Assembly: GCA_021802375.1 (NCBI GenBank)
Contig: JAKAAL010000050.1
Coordinates: 1 to 12,346, forward strand
From: Bacillota bacterium
GTDB lineage: Bacteria > Bacillota_E > Sulfobacillia > Sulfobacillales > Sulfobacillaceae
Length of the DNA stretch: 12,346 bases
Reading direction: 5' to 3'
Position numbers and translations under genes: made by a program. Under the pieces are notes generated by a model. It was not told the DNA's origin. It made no database searches and saw only the letters and a list, made by a program, of their open reading frames with translations. Shown piece after piece: positions 6,984-12,346 of the stretch. Positions within the stretch are counted from its first letter, which is position 1. Each line of letters starts with the position of its first letter.

Positions 6984-8720
6984 ATGAAGAAACCTTGGCT
7001 ATCTGCCAGTGTCATGACGGCGACCCTGCTGGCACTTGCCGGATGTGGAGCTGGAGCACATCCCTCCAGCGCTGCCCCAACCTCTGGGGGGACGGTAGTG
7101 GTTGCCGAGCAACCGCAGTCGCCACCGAACTGGTTCTTTCCTGTCATCAATGCACCCGATTTTTTTGCTTTAAATTTGCAAATCGAATTTCTGATGTATA
7201 GACCGCTCATCTATCTTAACAAAACCAGTCAAGTCGACTATTCACGTTCCCTGGCTACTCATATTCAAGTAAATGCTACTGGAACACGTTATGTGATTAC
7301 GTTGGGGGATAAGTATAAATGGTCCAATGGCGATCCCGTCACAGCGCAAGATGTGGTCTTTACTGTGGATCTCATGAAAGCGGCTTCGCAACCCAATGCC
7401 CCGTGGGTCTTTGGCGGGGTCGGTAGCGGCGGCATGCCTAACGACTGGCAAAGCATCACTGCTGACGGTCCACACACGGTAACCATCCAGCTCGCTCATC
7501 CAGCCAACCCTGACTGGTTCATCCATAACGGCCTGACTCAAATATTCCCCGTGTCTAAGGCGGTTTGGGACCGGTATCCCCACAACATGACCCAGGAACT
7601 AAAATTCATTGCATCCGTAGGCAATACCCCCACCAGTCGGTATTACGATGTGGTCGACGGCCCGTTCCGGTTTCTTAAATGGCAGCCGAATAATTATTGG
7701 GAAATGGTGCCGAACACCCACTTTGGCGGCCATAAGGCCTCCATTGCACGATTGATCTTCCAATATGAGGGATCCCCGAGTTCCGAGTTCGTTGGATTAC
7801 GACAAGGAACTGTGTCCGTAGGGTACCTGCCGTCTTCGATGTGGAAGGCACGGCACGAACTCCCGGGTGACGTATTATCTTCCAGCTATCTGTTTGCCAT
7901 GAACTATATTGTGCCAAACTTGAACTCAGCCGCCCCCGACGGCATGGGCAAAGTGTTATCCCACCTGTATGTGAGGCGAGCCCTGGAAATGGGGATTGAC
8001 CAACAAGGCATTATCAACACCCTCTATCACGGCTATGGAGTGCCGACCGACGGTCCCATCCCGCCTAAACCCGTTTCGCCATATTACGATACCGCACTGA
8101 ATACCCCACCGTATGCCTTTAATCCGGCCGGTGGCAAAGCTTTATTAGAATCCCATGGGTGGCGCCTAGTCAATGGAGTAATGACCCGGGGGTCCCAAAA
8201 ATTAGCATTAACGTTGCTCTATGCAGCAGGCAGCGTCACGGAATCCGATACCATGCAGCTCATTAAAAGTGACTGGGCGCAGGAGGGGGTGCAAATCACC
8301 CTCCAACAGGTGCCATTCGATCAACTCTTCGCTGAGTTGAGCCAGTCAGATCCATCGAAGTGGCAACTCGGCTATTGGGGCACGGGTCTCGAATACCAGG
8401 AGAATTACTATCCAACTGGAGGCAGCATGTTTGCCACAAATGGCGAATATAACCAAAGTGGGTACGTAAGTGCCGAGGCGAATCAGTTGATCGCCAAGAC
8501 CTACCTTCCCGGCACTTCATCGCAAATACACGCGCGACTGGATGCCTATCAGATGTACATCGCGCAGCAGTTGCCTGTGCTGTGGATGCCTTGGCTTCCG
8601 TCGGGTAATTCCCGAGTCATCGGACTAAATGTCCATGCCAAATCGGTGCATGGCACGGTGCGCACTTTCAATCCCGTGACCAATTATATGTACGCCAACT
8701 ATTGGACGGTTTCCCAATAG
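6984..8720 (+). CDS. Peptide-type ABC transporter substrate-binding lipoprotein (SBP family 5)
   Basis: A 578-residue extracytoplasmic solute-binding protein of the DppA/OppA family. The N-terminus (MKKPWLSASVMTATLLALAGC) is a lipoprotein signal peptide with lipobox LAGC, so the mature protein should be anchored to the outer face of the membrane at Cys21. A Ser/Ala/Gly linker follows, then family 5 features: MYRPLIYLN, KYKWSNGDPVTAQDVVFTVDL, VRRALEMGIDQQGIIN, and the late LPVLWMPWLPSG region. Length is normal. The ATG has AAGGAGG 8 nt upstream. No permease or ATPase genes follow, so it must use subunits encoded elsewhere or be an orphan. It shares a divergent control region with the RpiR gene and is 39 nt upstream of the racemase, implying one transcript. 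The ligand is likely a peptide or acylated amino acid, from context. Confidence 0.93.
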   Translation: MKKPWLSASVMTATLLALAGCGAGAHPSSAAPTSGGTVVVAEQPQSPPNWFFPVINAPDFFALNLQIEFLMYRPLIYLNKTSQVDYSRSLATHIQVNATGTRYVITLGDKYKWSNGDPVTAQDVVFTVDLMKAASQPNAPWVFGGVGSGGMPNDWQSITADGPHTVTIQLAHPANPDWFIHNGLTQIFPVSKAVWDRYPHNMTQELKFIASVGNTPTSRYYDVVDGPFRFLKWQPNNYWEMVPNTHFGGHKASIARLIFQYEGSPSSEFVGLRQGTVSVGYLPSSMWKARHELPGDVLSSSYLFAMNYIVPNLNSAAPDGMGKVLSHLYVRRALEMGIDQQGIINTLYHGYGVPTDGPIPPKPVSPYYDTALNTPPYAFNPAGGKALLESHGWRLVNGVMTRGSQKLALTLLYAAGSVTESDTMQLIKSDWAQEGVQITLQQVPFDQLFAELSQSDPSKWQLGYWGTGLEYQENYYPTGGSMFATNGEYNQSGYVSAEANQLIAKTYLPGTSSQIHARLDAYQMYIAQQLPVLWMPWLPSGNSRVIGLNVHAKSVHGTVRTFNPVTNYMYANYWTVSQ

Positions 8721-8759
8721 GCTACCACCTGTCGACTTTCTAACGAAGGAGCGTCTTTT

Positions 8760-9923
8760 ATGAATATCGAGCGTGTGCAACTAGACTTCGTCGAACTTCC
8801 CCTAAAGGCTCCGTTTGAAACTTCTGTGGGAATCAGCACCACCAAGCAAACATGGATTTTGACGGTTATCGCCGACGGCCTCAAAGGCTATGCGGAATCG
8901 GTTGCCGATCCCGAACCGCATTGGAACGAAGAAACCCATGCCACCGTTTATTTTGCCCTCAAAAACCATCTACTCCCGCGGCTCTGGTCCGTGAATCTTC
9001 AGAGTCCCGAGGATGTTGCGCGAATTTTAAGTCCAGTGCGGGCTAACTTTATGGCCAAGGCGACCATTGAAATGGCGATTTGGGATTGGTTTGCGCGAGC
9101 ATCCGGTGCCCCGCTCTGGCAACTTATTGGGGGCGACACCGCCAAAAAAACCATTCCTGTCGGGGTGTCGATTGGCATCCAGCCGACCATTGACGCCTTA
9201 TTGCAGATGGCTGACGACTTTCTCGCAGCAGGGTATCGGCGTCTTAAGGTGAAGATCAAACCGGGTAGAGATGTCGAGCCTTTAAGTGCCCTCCGACAGC
9301 ATGTGGGGGCCGATGTGCTGATGATGGCCGATGCCAATTCCGCGTACCAGCTATCAGACGCAGACTCTCTTAAGGCTTTCGATGATTTGAACCTGATGAT
9401 GCTGGAGCAGCCATTGGCGCACGATGACATGATCGATCACGCAGCCCTCGCCCGTACGATAAAGACCCCCATCTGCCTGGATGAAGTCGTACGCACTGCA
9501 GAGGATGCCAGAAAAGCGCTGCAAATTGGCGCGTGCCAAATCATCAATATTAAGGTGGGGCGCGTCGGCGGACACGCCACGGCACGACAGATCCACGATA
9601 TCGCAGAAGCCGGCAATATTCCCGTGTGGTGCGGCGGGATGGAAGAAACCGGGATCGGGCGCGCCCATAATCTTCATCTGAGCACCTTGCCTAACTTCCG
9701 CTTACCCGGAGATACATCCGCAAGTGATCGCTATTTTCATGAGGATCTCATCGATCCGCCTTTTCGCCTAAACCACGACGGCACCTTGTCTGTCCCCGAG
9801 GGACCTGGCATTGGCGTCGTGCCGGACCCAGACCGTCTCTGCCGATATCGCCGTTATCATGAAGAATGGACGCATGCTACCCCGACCATTATGGTGCCCC
9901 ATGCGGTATCAACCACGTTTTAA
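8760..9923 (+). CDS. N-acylamino-acid racemase / o-succinylbenzoate synthase family enzyme
   Basis: A 387-residue enolase-superfamily enzyme (muconate-lactonising subgroup) closely resembling the N-succinylamino-acid racemase/o-succinylbenzoate synthase (MenC2) proteins of Geobacillus and Amycolatopsis. The capping domain (about residues 1-125) begins MNIERVQLDFVELPLKAPFE. The barrel holds the general acid/base lysines of the KxK motif (K163, K165 in RLKVKIKPG) and K265 (INIKVGRVGG), and the Mg ligands D191 (MADANSAY), E216 (LEQPLA) and D241 (CLDEVVR). WCGGMEETGIGRAHN is the family's substrate-loop signature. All catalytic residues are intact. The ATG has AAGGAG 8 nt upstream, and the gene lies 39 nt behind the binding-protein gene. 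No menaquinone genes are nearby, whereas a D-aminoacylase is, so I favour racemisation of N-acyl amino acids over the MenC reaction; both activities occur in one enzyme in known members. A C-terminal tail of about 15 residues is extra. Confidence 0.92.
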   Translation: MNIERVQLDFVELPLKAPFETSVGISTTKQTWILTVIADGLKGYAESVADPEPHWNEETHATVYFALKNHLLPRLWSVNLQSPEDVARILSPVRANFMAKATIEMAIWDWFARASGAPLWQLIGGDTAKKTIPVGVSIGIQPTIDALLQMADDFLAAGYRRLKVKIKPGRDVEPLSALRQHVGADVLMMADANSAYQLSDADSLKAFDDLNLMMLEQPLAHDDMIDHAALARTIKTPICLDEVVRTAEDARKALQIGACQIINIKVGRVGGHATARQIHDIAEAGNIPVWCGGMEETGIGRAHNLHLSTLPNFRLPGDTSASDRYFHEDLIDPPFRLNHDGTLSVPEGPGIGVVPDPDRLCRYRRYHEEWTHATPTIMVPHAVSTTF

Positions 9924-10237
9924 CGTTCTATCCCGGAGGTCGATGTGACCCGACCTCCTGTGGTCGCTCAACAACGCCCAAACAGTCCGCTGTGGGTTCA
10001 TGCATGGCGTAGGCTCAGCCCATGGCCATCCGATCTCGGCGGCTGCGAAAATCCCTCCCGAACCCACAGCGATCAGTGCAGGAATGCCCACGACATTAGG
10101 TGTGAGGACCCTTCCGGGATCTGGGTTCCCACGACCAACCCGATAAAAAACACCACGGCCACGCTGACCATGGTCAACATGTCAGGGACTGAATACAGGG
10201 CCCACAGTAACTCCCGCAGAGTGATACACGTCGCCAT
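9924..10237 (-). pseudogene. Possible frameshifted membrane-protein remnant
   Basis: On the minus strand an ATG at 10235-10237 opens 54 codons ending at 10073. The product starts MATCITLRELLWALYSVPDM and has one strongly hydrophobic segment (MVSVAVVFFIGLVVG). A hydrophobic frame continues in another register just beyond (IPALIAVGSGGIFAAAEIGW, about 10030-10090). The two might be halves of one small membrane protein broken by a frameshift. The ATG has only a weak GGTGGG in front and no family is recognised, so chance is a real possibility. Confidence 0.2.
9935..9958 (+). terminator. Hairpin after the racemase gene, possible terminator
   Basis: GGAGGTCG (9935-9942) pairs perfectly with CGACCTCC (9951-9958) over an 8-nt loop, 11 nt after the stop codon. 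No T-run follows, so if it terminates it is not a classical intrinsic terminator; it could also protect the transcript 3' end. Confidence 0.45.
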
Positions 10238-10586
10238 GGGCCCACCACAGAGTGTATTTCATCAAGAGGAAATTTCCACTTTAAGCAAAAAATTCGGAAT
10301 TTTGATATTAGCATCACAGCGCTACCCAAAATCGGGCACATGACTATCCTGAAAGTTCAGAGCGCGGTTTACCACTTATACGCTCTGTAACACAGGAAAG
10401 GTCCTGCTCCTATCCAACGCTATGTACCACACGTCGGCTAGATGGGCAAGGATCGGATCGTTGATGCTCAGAGACTGGCCCTATGGCGGTTTAGATCAAG
10501 GTGTCGTCTGCCTTGGCCAAGGCCATGTTTAACTAATCCTACAAAATTTTTTCAGGATGGATACCCATTATGCCCTAAAACCGAAG
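10238..10586. other. Non-coding stretch with several palindromes
   Basis: I see no convincing gene here. It holds a GGAAATTTCC palindrome (10268-10277), AAAATTC-G-GAATTTT (10289-10303), a CAGAGCG/CGCTCTG inverted repeat with 16-nt spacing (10358-10364 and 10381-10387), and a 14-bp perfect palindrome GCCTTGGCCAAGGC (10510-10523). None has the T-run of an intrinsic terminator. They could be protein-binding sites or remnants of mobile DNA. Confidence 0.4.
10358..10387. repeat. Inverted repeat CAGAGCG / CGCTCTG
   Basis: A perfect 7-bp inverted repeat with a 16-nt loop, extendable by GTT/AAC past a one-base bulge. It lies in a gene-poor stretch, with no obvious gene to serve. It could be a stem-loop or a spaced operator. 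Confidence 0.35.
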
Positions 10587-10700
10587 CTACAATACAAAGT
10601 ATCCGACGGCAAAAAACGCGAGCAATAGTCCAACCACAATAAATGCCCACCATGGCGGACTGGACCCCTGCTGTGAACCACTCTGATTCGGCATCTCCAT
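10587..10700 (-). CDS. Small single-pass membrane protein of unknown function
   Basis: A 37-residue protein, MEMPNQSGSQQGSSPP followed by a hydrophobic stretch (WWAFIVVGLLLAFFAVGYFVL) running to the C-terminus, so a short polar N-terminal tail and one membrane helix. The frame stays open upstream to 10781, but a promoter-like element at 10746-10775 lies within that extension, so the start should be downstream of it. The ATG at 10698-10700 follows AAAAAGG at about 5 nt and is preferred; ATGs at 10719-10721 and 10692-10694 are alternatives. No family is recognised, though tiny one-helix proteins of this kind are common in spore-forming Firmicutes. It is divergent from the TusA-like gene. Confidence 0.5.
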   Translation of the reverse strand: MEMPNQSGSQQGSSPPWWAFIVVGLLLAFFAVGYFVL

Positions 10701-10719
10701 CACAACCTTTTTCTTCAAC

Positions 10720-10732
10720 ATCAATTGATCAA
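10720..10732. promoter_or_regulatory. Overlapping palindromes ATCAATTGAT / TTGATCAA
   Basis: Two overlapping perfect palindromes (10720-10729 and 10725-10732) lie in the predicted leader of the small membrane-protein gene, just past its expected transcription start. A repressor site is possible; there is no other support. Confidence 0.2.
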
Positions 10733-10745
10733 CAAAGTCTACTGT

Positions 10746-10775
10746 AGTGTACCCACAACTCCGACCATCTGTCCA
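10746..10775 (-). promoter_or_regulatory. Candidate promoter of the small membrane-protein gene
   Basis: Minus strand: TGGACA (10770-10775), an 18-nt spacer, TACACT (10746-10751). The -35 matches five of six and the -10 four of six consensus bases. Transcription would start near 10739, about 40 nt before the preferred ATG. Confidence 0.35.
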
Positions 10776-10827
10776 TGGCACGCTAGAGTGAACGCCATCT
10801 GTGCATTGAAAAATCTTGTCGCCGTTA

Positions 10828-10857
10828 TTGACGTCATAATATTCACGCCAGTATGAT
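10828..10857 (+). promoter_or_regulatory. Sigma-A-type promoter of the TusA-like gene
   Basis: TTGACG (10828-10833), an 18-nt spacer and TATGAT (10852-10857) form a good sigma-A pair, five of six matches in each hexamer. The start point would fall near 10864, leaving a very short leader with the GGAGG site at or near its 5' end, which is unusual; the true start may be slightly different. Confidence 0.45.
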
Positions 10858-10876
10858 AAAAGCGGAGGCGATCCTT

Positions 10877-11128
10877 ATGGCAAAAATACAACTGGATATT
10901 AGAGGCCAATGCTGACGAGCACCCCTCATCAGTGTCACTGATGCCCTAAACCCGGTGCCTATAGGCACGCAACTCGATATATTAACTAACAAATGGTCCG
11001 TGGTTAGAGATATGCAAGCCTATGCCCATATGACGGGGCACACTTATCTAGGATATCGCGCCCATCCAGATTTACCCGAAACCTGGTGGGTTTATTTGGA
11101 GAAAAGCCTTAAGGCGTTACCGACCTAA
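10877..11128 (+). CDS. TusA-family sulfur carrier with in-frame TGA at the catalytic Cys: candidate selenoprotein or nonsense-disrupted gene
   Basis: An 83-codon frame interrupted only by a TGA at codon 13 (10913-10915). The start is MAKIQLDIRGQC, then TGA, then RAPLISVTDALNPVPIGTQL. The rest includes VVRDMQAYAHMTGHTYLG and ends YLEKSLKALPT. This is the TusA/SirA/YedF fold: LDxRGxxCPxP, then the ALxxxPxGxxL helix, the RDI/MxxFxxxxGH block and a final strand. Without gaps the TGA falls exactly on the catalytic Cys that carries persulfide sulfur in TusA. The codon before it is Cys and the first Pro of CPxP is Arg (CGA); the second Pro is kept. GGAGG at 10864-10868 lies 8 nt before the ATG, and a sigma-A-type promoter precedes it. 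A SECIS-like stem-loop follows the TGA. If UGA is read as selenocysteine the product is a full-length 83-residue protein with a Cys-Sec pair; if not, only 12 residues are made and this is a young pseudogene. The end is 1 nt from the end of the convergent phosphofructokinase gene. Confidence 0.6.
10919..10958 (+). promoter_or_regulatory. SECIS-like stem-loop just after the in-frame TGA
   Basis: CATCAGTG (10927-10934), one T, and CACTGATG (10936-10943) form a perfect inverted repeat. As RNA it folds into 6-7 bp with a 3-5-nt apical loop containing GU near its start (UGUCA, or GUC). The loop begins 17-18 nt after the TGA; known bacterial SECIS elements have a short upper stem, a G in the first two loop positions and a loop about 16-37 nt past the UGA. 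A possible lower stem pairs GCACC (10919-10923) with GGTGC (10954-10958). Function is inferred. Confidence 0.45.
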
Positions 11129-11129
11129 G

Positions 11130-12086
11130 TCATAGGGCAAGTTGTTCCGCCAGATCAAGCCAATCAAGTTGTTCTGGCTTTTCTGACTCTGCCACCGATG
11201 CTAGGGGCACCCAACAGGTCTTGCCGTTCTGCACCCCAATCATAACCCCATGAGCTCCTTGCTCTAGCGAGGCCACCGCTGCGGACCCAAAAATGGACCC
11301 TAACAAGCGATCTTTGGCGCTAGGGGGCCCTCCTCTTTGAGTATGGCCTAGCACCACCCATTTTACCTCAAAACCCGTCATGCCATTTAACTCGTTAGCT
11401 AATCGTTCGGCTCGATCCGCACCCTCTGCGACCACAATGAAACTATGTTTCTTACCGCGGGCATGAGTTGTTTGCAGACGTTCGGCAATAACTTCCGGGT
11501 TAACTGGGCGTTCCGGAATCACAATGGCCTCAGCACCGGCCGCAAGCCCCGCCCCAATAGCCAATGCCCCACTCCGATTACCCATCACTTCAACTACAAA
11601 AATACGCTCATGGGATGATGCGGTGTCCCGGATCTTATCGATCGAAGCCGTAATATTATTGACCGCCGTATCAAACCCAATGCAATCGTCGGTTCCATAA
11701 ATATCATTGTCAATACTTGCGGGGATGCCCACCACCGGAAAGCCCGCGGCACTAATGACGTGAGCAGCCTTGAGCGACCCATTACCGCCAATGACCGCCA
11801 ACCCATCCAATCCCCAATCTCGCATTTGCTGAATGGCCATTTGTTGGGTTGTTGGCGAATGAAAGTCGCCAAATCGGCAAGTGTGCAACATGGTACCTCC
11901 AGTCATGATGATATCCGCCACCGACTCTGTTTTCAGCTCTTGGCGCGTTCCTCGCACAAGTCCTTCCAATCCTCGCAAAATTCCCCACACACGATGATGC
12001 CCTAAGAGTCCTTGTCGAACAAATGAGCGAATGACAGCATTCATGCCGGGAGCGTCACCGCCCGAAGTCAATATGGCCAACTCCAC
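11130..12086 (-). CDS. pfkA: 6-phosphofructokinase, GTG start
   Basis: A 318-residue phosphofructokinase, phosphorylating fructose 6-phosphate to the 1,6-bisphosphate in glycolysis. Family blocks in order are LTSGGDAPGMNAVIR (nucleotide-binding start), GGTMLHTCRFGDF (R71, equivalent to R72 of the Bacillus enzyme), VIGGNGS, PASIDNDIYGTDDCIGFDTA (catalytic D126, equal to D127), DKIRDTASSHER, VVEVMG, and LGHTQRGG (R of the substrate site). The length equals that of Bacillus PfkA. Unusual: the Mg-ATP-binding Asp of the GGDGS motif (D103) is Asn102. The residue after the motif glycine is not the Asp that marks PPi-dependent enzymes, so ATP remains the likely donor. The GTG at 12084-12086 follows AGGAGG with 8 nt spacing. 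It is convergent with the TusA-like gene, with one base between the stops. Confidence 0.95.
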   Translation of the reverse strand: MELAILTSGGDAPGMNAVIRSFVRQGLLGHHRVWGILRGLEGLVRGTRQELKTESVADIIMTGGTMLHTCRFGDFHSPTTQQMAIQQMRDWGLDGLAVIGGNGSLKAAHVISAAGFPVVGIPASIDNDIYGTDDCIGFDTAVNNITASIDKIRDTASSHERIFVVEVMGNRSGALAIGAGLAAGAEAIVIPERPVNPEVIAERLQTTHARGKKHSFIVVAEGADRAERLANELNGMTGFEVKWVVLGHTQRGGPPSAKDRLLGSIFGSAAVASLEQGAHGVMIGVQNGKTCWVPLASVAESEKPEQLDWLDLAEQLAL

Positions 12087-12133
12087 TGAAAATTCCTCCT
12101 CGATTGTACATCCACTGGGATAATGATAATTCT

Positions 12134-12139
12134 AGTATA
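12134..12139 (-). promoter_or_regulatory. -10-like element upstream of pfkA
   Basis: The minus strand reads TATACT, five of six matches to the -10 consensus, about 48 nt before the GTG start, lying between the hairpin at 12182-12210 and the gene. No good -35 was found at the right distance. Confidence 0.25.
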
Positions 12140-12181
12140 TCTGTGCTAGCGGGACTTTCCTAGTTATCCGATCGCGCAGAG

Positions 12182-12210
12182 CGAAACCCCTTGCGCCGCA
12201 AGGGGTTTCG
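12182..12210 (-). terminator. Strong hairpin, probable terminator of the gene at the right edge
   Basis: CGAAACCCCTTGC (12182-12194) pairs perfectly with GCAAGGGGTTTCG (12198-12210) around a 3-nt loop: 13 bp with no mismatch. It lies 14 nt after the stop of the minus-strand partial frame and before pfkA, so it would separate the two. No T-run follows on either strand, so termination is inferred from its strength and position. Confidence 0.5.
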
Positions 12211-12224
12211 AGGGTAGGGTTGTA

Positions 12225-12344
12225 TTATATAACGGGTTTCGCCATCGGTTCAGGAATCTTGAGGTGGTCAAGGATATGCTGCTGACGGCGCGTCCGATCG
12301 GTGAGGGTTAACCGGACGCCCGTGGTACTGGGAGGCGGGTATTC
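12225..12344 (-). CDS. C-terminal end of an unidentified protein (partial)
   Basis: The last 39 codons of a minus-strand frame that enters from the right edge and stops with TAA at 12225-12227; it contains TTGVRLTLTDRTRRQQHILD and ends HLKIPEPMAKPVI. The other two minus-strand frames are closed by stops in this stretch, and a strong hairpin follows at the right distance, so it is probably the end of a real gene. The basic helix followed by a short proline-containing tail somewhat resembles the tails of some DDE transposases, but this is not enough to assign a family. Confidence 0.4.
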   Translation of the reverse strand, partial: EYPPPSTTGVRLTLTDRTRRQQHILDHLKIPEPMAKPVI

Positions 12345-12346
12345 TA

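Noticed and set aside
10268..10303. GGAAATTTCC and AAAATTC-G-GAATTTT as further RpiR operators
   Set aside because: They share only the AT-rich core with the 6881-6898 dyad, differ in flanks and spacing, and no gene starts beside them.
9945..10343. 132-codon plus-strand frame after the racemase gene
   Set aside because: It starts inside the hairpin at 9935-9958, has no usable ribosome binding site, and its product is low in recognisable structure; the opposite strand looks at least as good.
10510..10523. GCCTTGGCCAAGGC as an attachment or resolution site
   Set aside because: No recombinase, repeat copy or tRNA gene is nearby; a single palindrome is not enough.
10701..10781. Longer version of the small membrane protein starting at 10781
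   Set aside because: The likely promoter lies inside this extension and the extra 27 residues are unlike a signal or membrane segment, so a start at 10700 is more likely.
10913..10915. TGA read as tryptophan (alternative genetic code)
   Set aside because: TGG codons are used normally for Trp in all genes here and several genes, such as pfkA, end in TGA, so a global code change is excluded.
1..12346. CRISPR array, tRNA, rRNA or riboswitch
   Set aside because: I saw no spaced direct repeats, cloverleaf-like sequence or known riboswitch core anywhere in the window.

Overview
The window looks like a chromosomal accessory region of a Gram-positive, moderately GC-rich bacterium. Strong GGAGG-type Shine-Dalgarno sites sit about 8 nt from ATG, GTG and TTG starts, and a Geobacillus-like racemase, a Bacillus-like gvp order and a TusA-like sulfur-carrier gene point to the Firmicutes. 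A sulfur-metabolising genus such as Sulfobacillus would fit, but that is a guess from gene content.

Layout. (1) Positions 1-2320, minus strand: the promoter-proximal part of a gas-vesicle operon, gvpA-gvpN-gvpF-gvpG, with gvpG running off the left edge. The order matches the Bacillus megaterium cluster. (2) About 2450-3400: a heavily decayed IS1380-type transposase on the minus strand, then unassignable sequence to 3650. (3) Positions 3655-9923: a divergent catabolic module. An N-acyl-D-amino-acid deacylase and a MurR/RpiR regulator lie on the minus strand, separated by a TnpB remnant. A peptide-type lipoprotein binding protein and an N-acylamino-acid racemase/o-succinylbenzoate synthase-type enzyme lie on the plus strand. 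The regulator and the binding protein diverge around a perfect inverted repeat that is probably the RpiR operator. Together they suggest capture of peptides or N-acyl amino acids, racemisation of the N-acyl amino acid, and hydrolysis of the D-form. (4) Positions 9924-10586: mostly non-coding or decayed sequence with several palindromes. (5) Positions 10587-11128: a tiny one-TM protein and, divergent from it, a TusA-family reading frame. (6) Positions 11130-12086, minus: 6-phosphofructokinase. (7) Positions 12225-12346: the tail of an unidentified gene followed by a strong hairpin.

The most interesting observation is the TusA-family gene at 10877-11128. It has a promoter-like element, a strong ribosome binding site and a full-length TusA-like sequence, but a single in-frame TGA lies exactly where the catalytic cysteine of the CPxP motif belongs. 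A perfect inverted repeat able to form a small stem-loop begins 11 nt after the TGA, with its apical loop about 17-18 nt downstream. That is the spacing and loop type expected of a bacterial SECIS element. It is therefore either a new selenocysteine-containing TusA-like protein or a recently inactivated gene; the sequence alone cannot decide.
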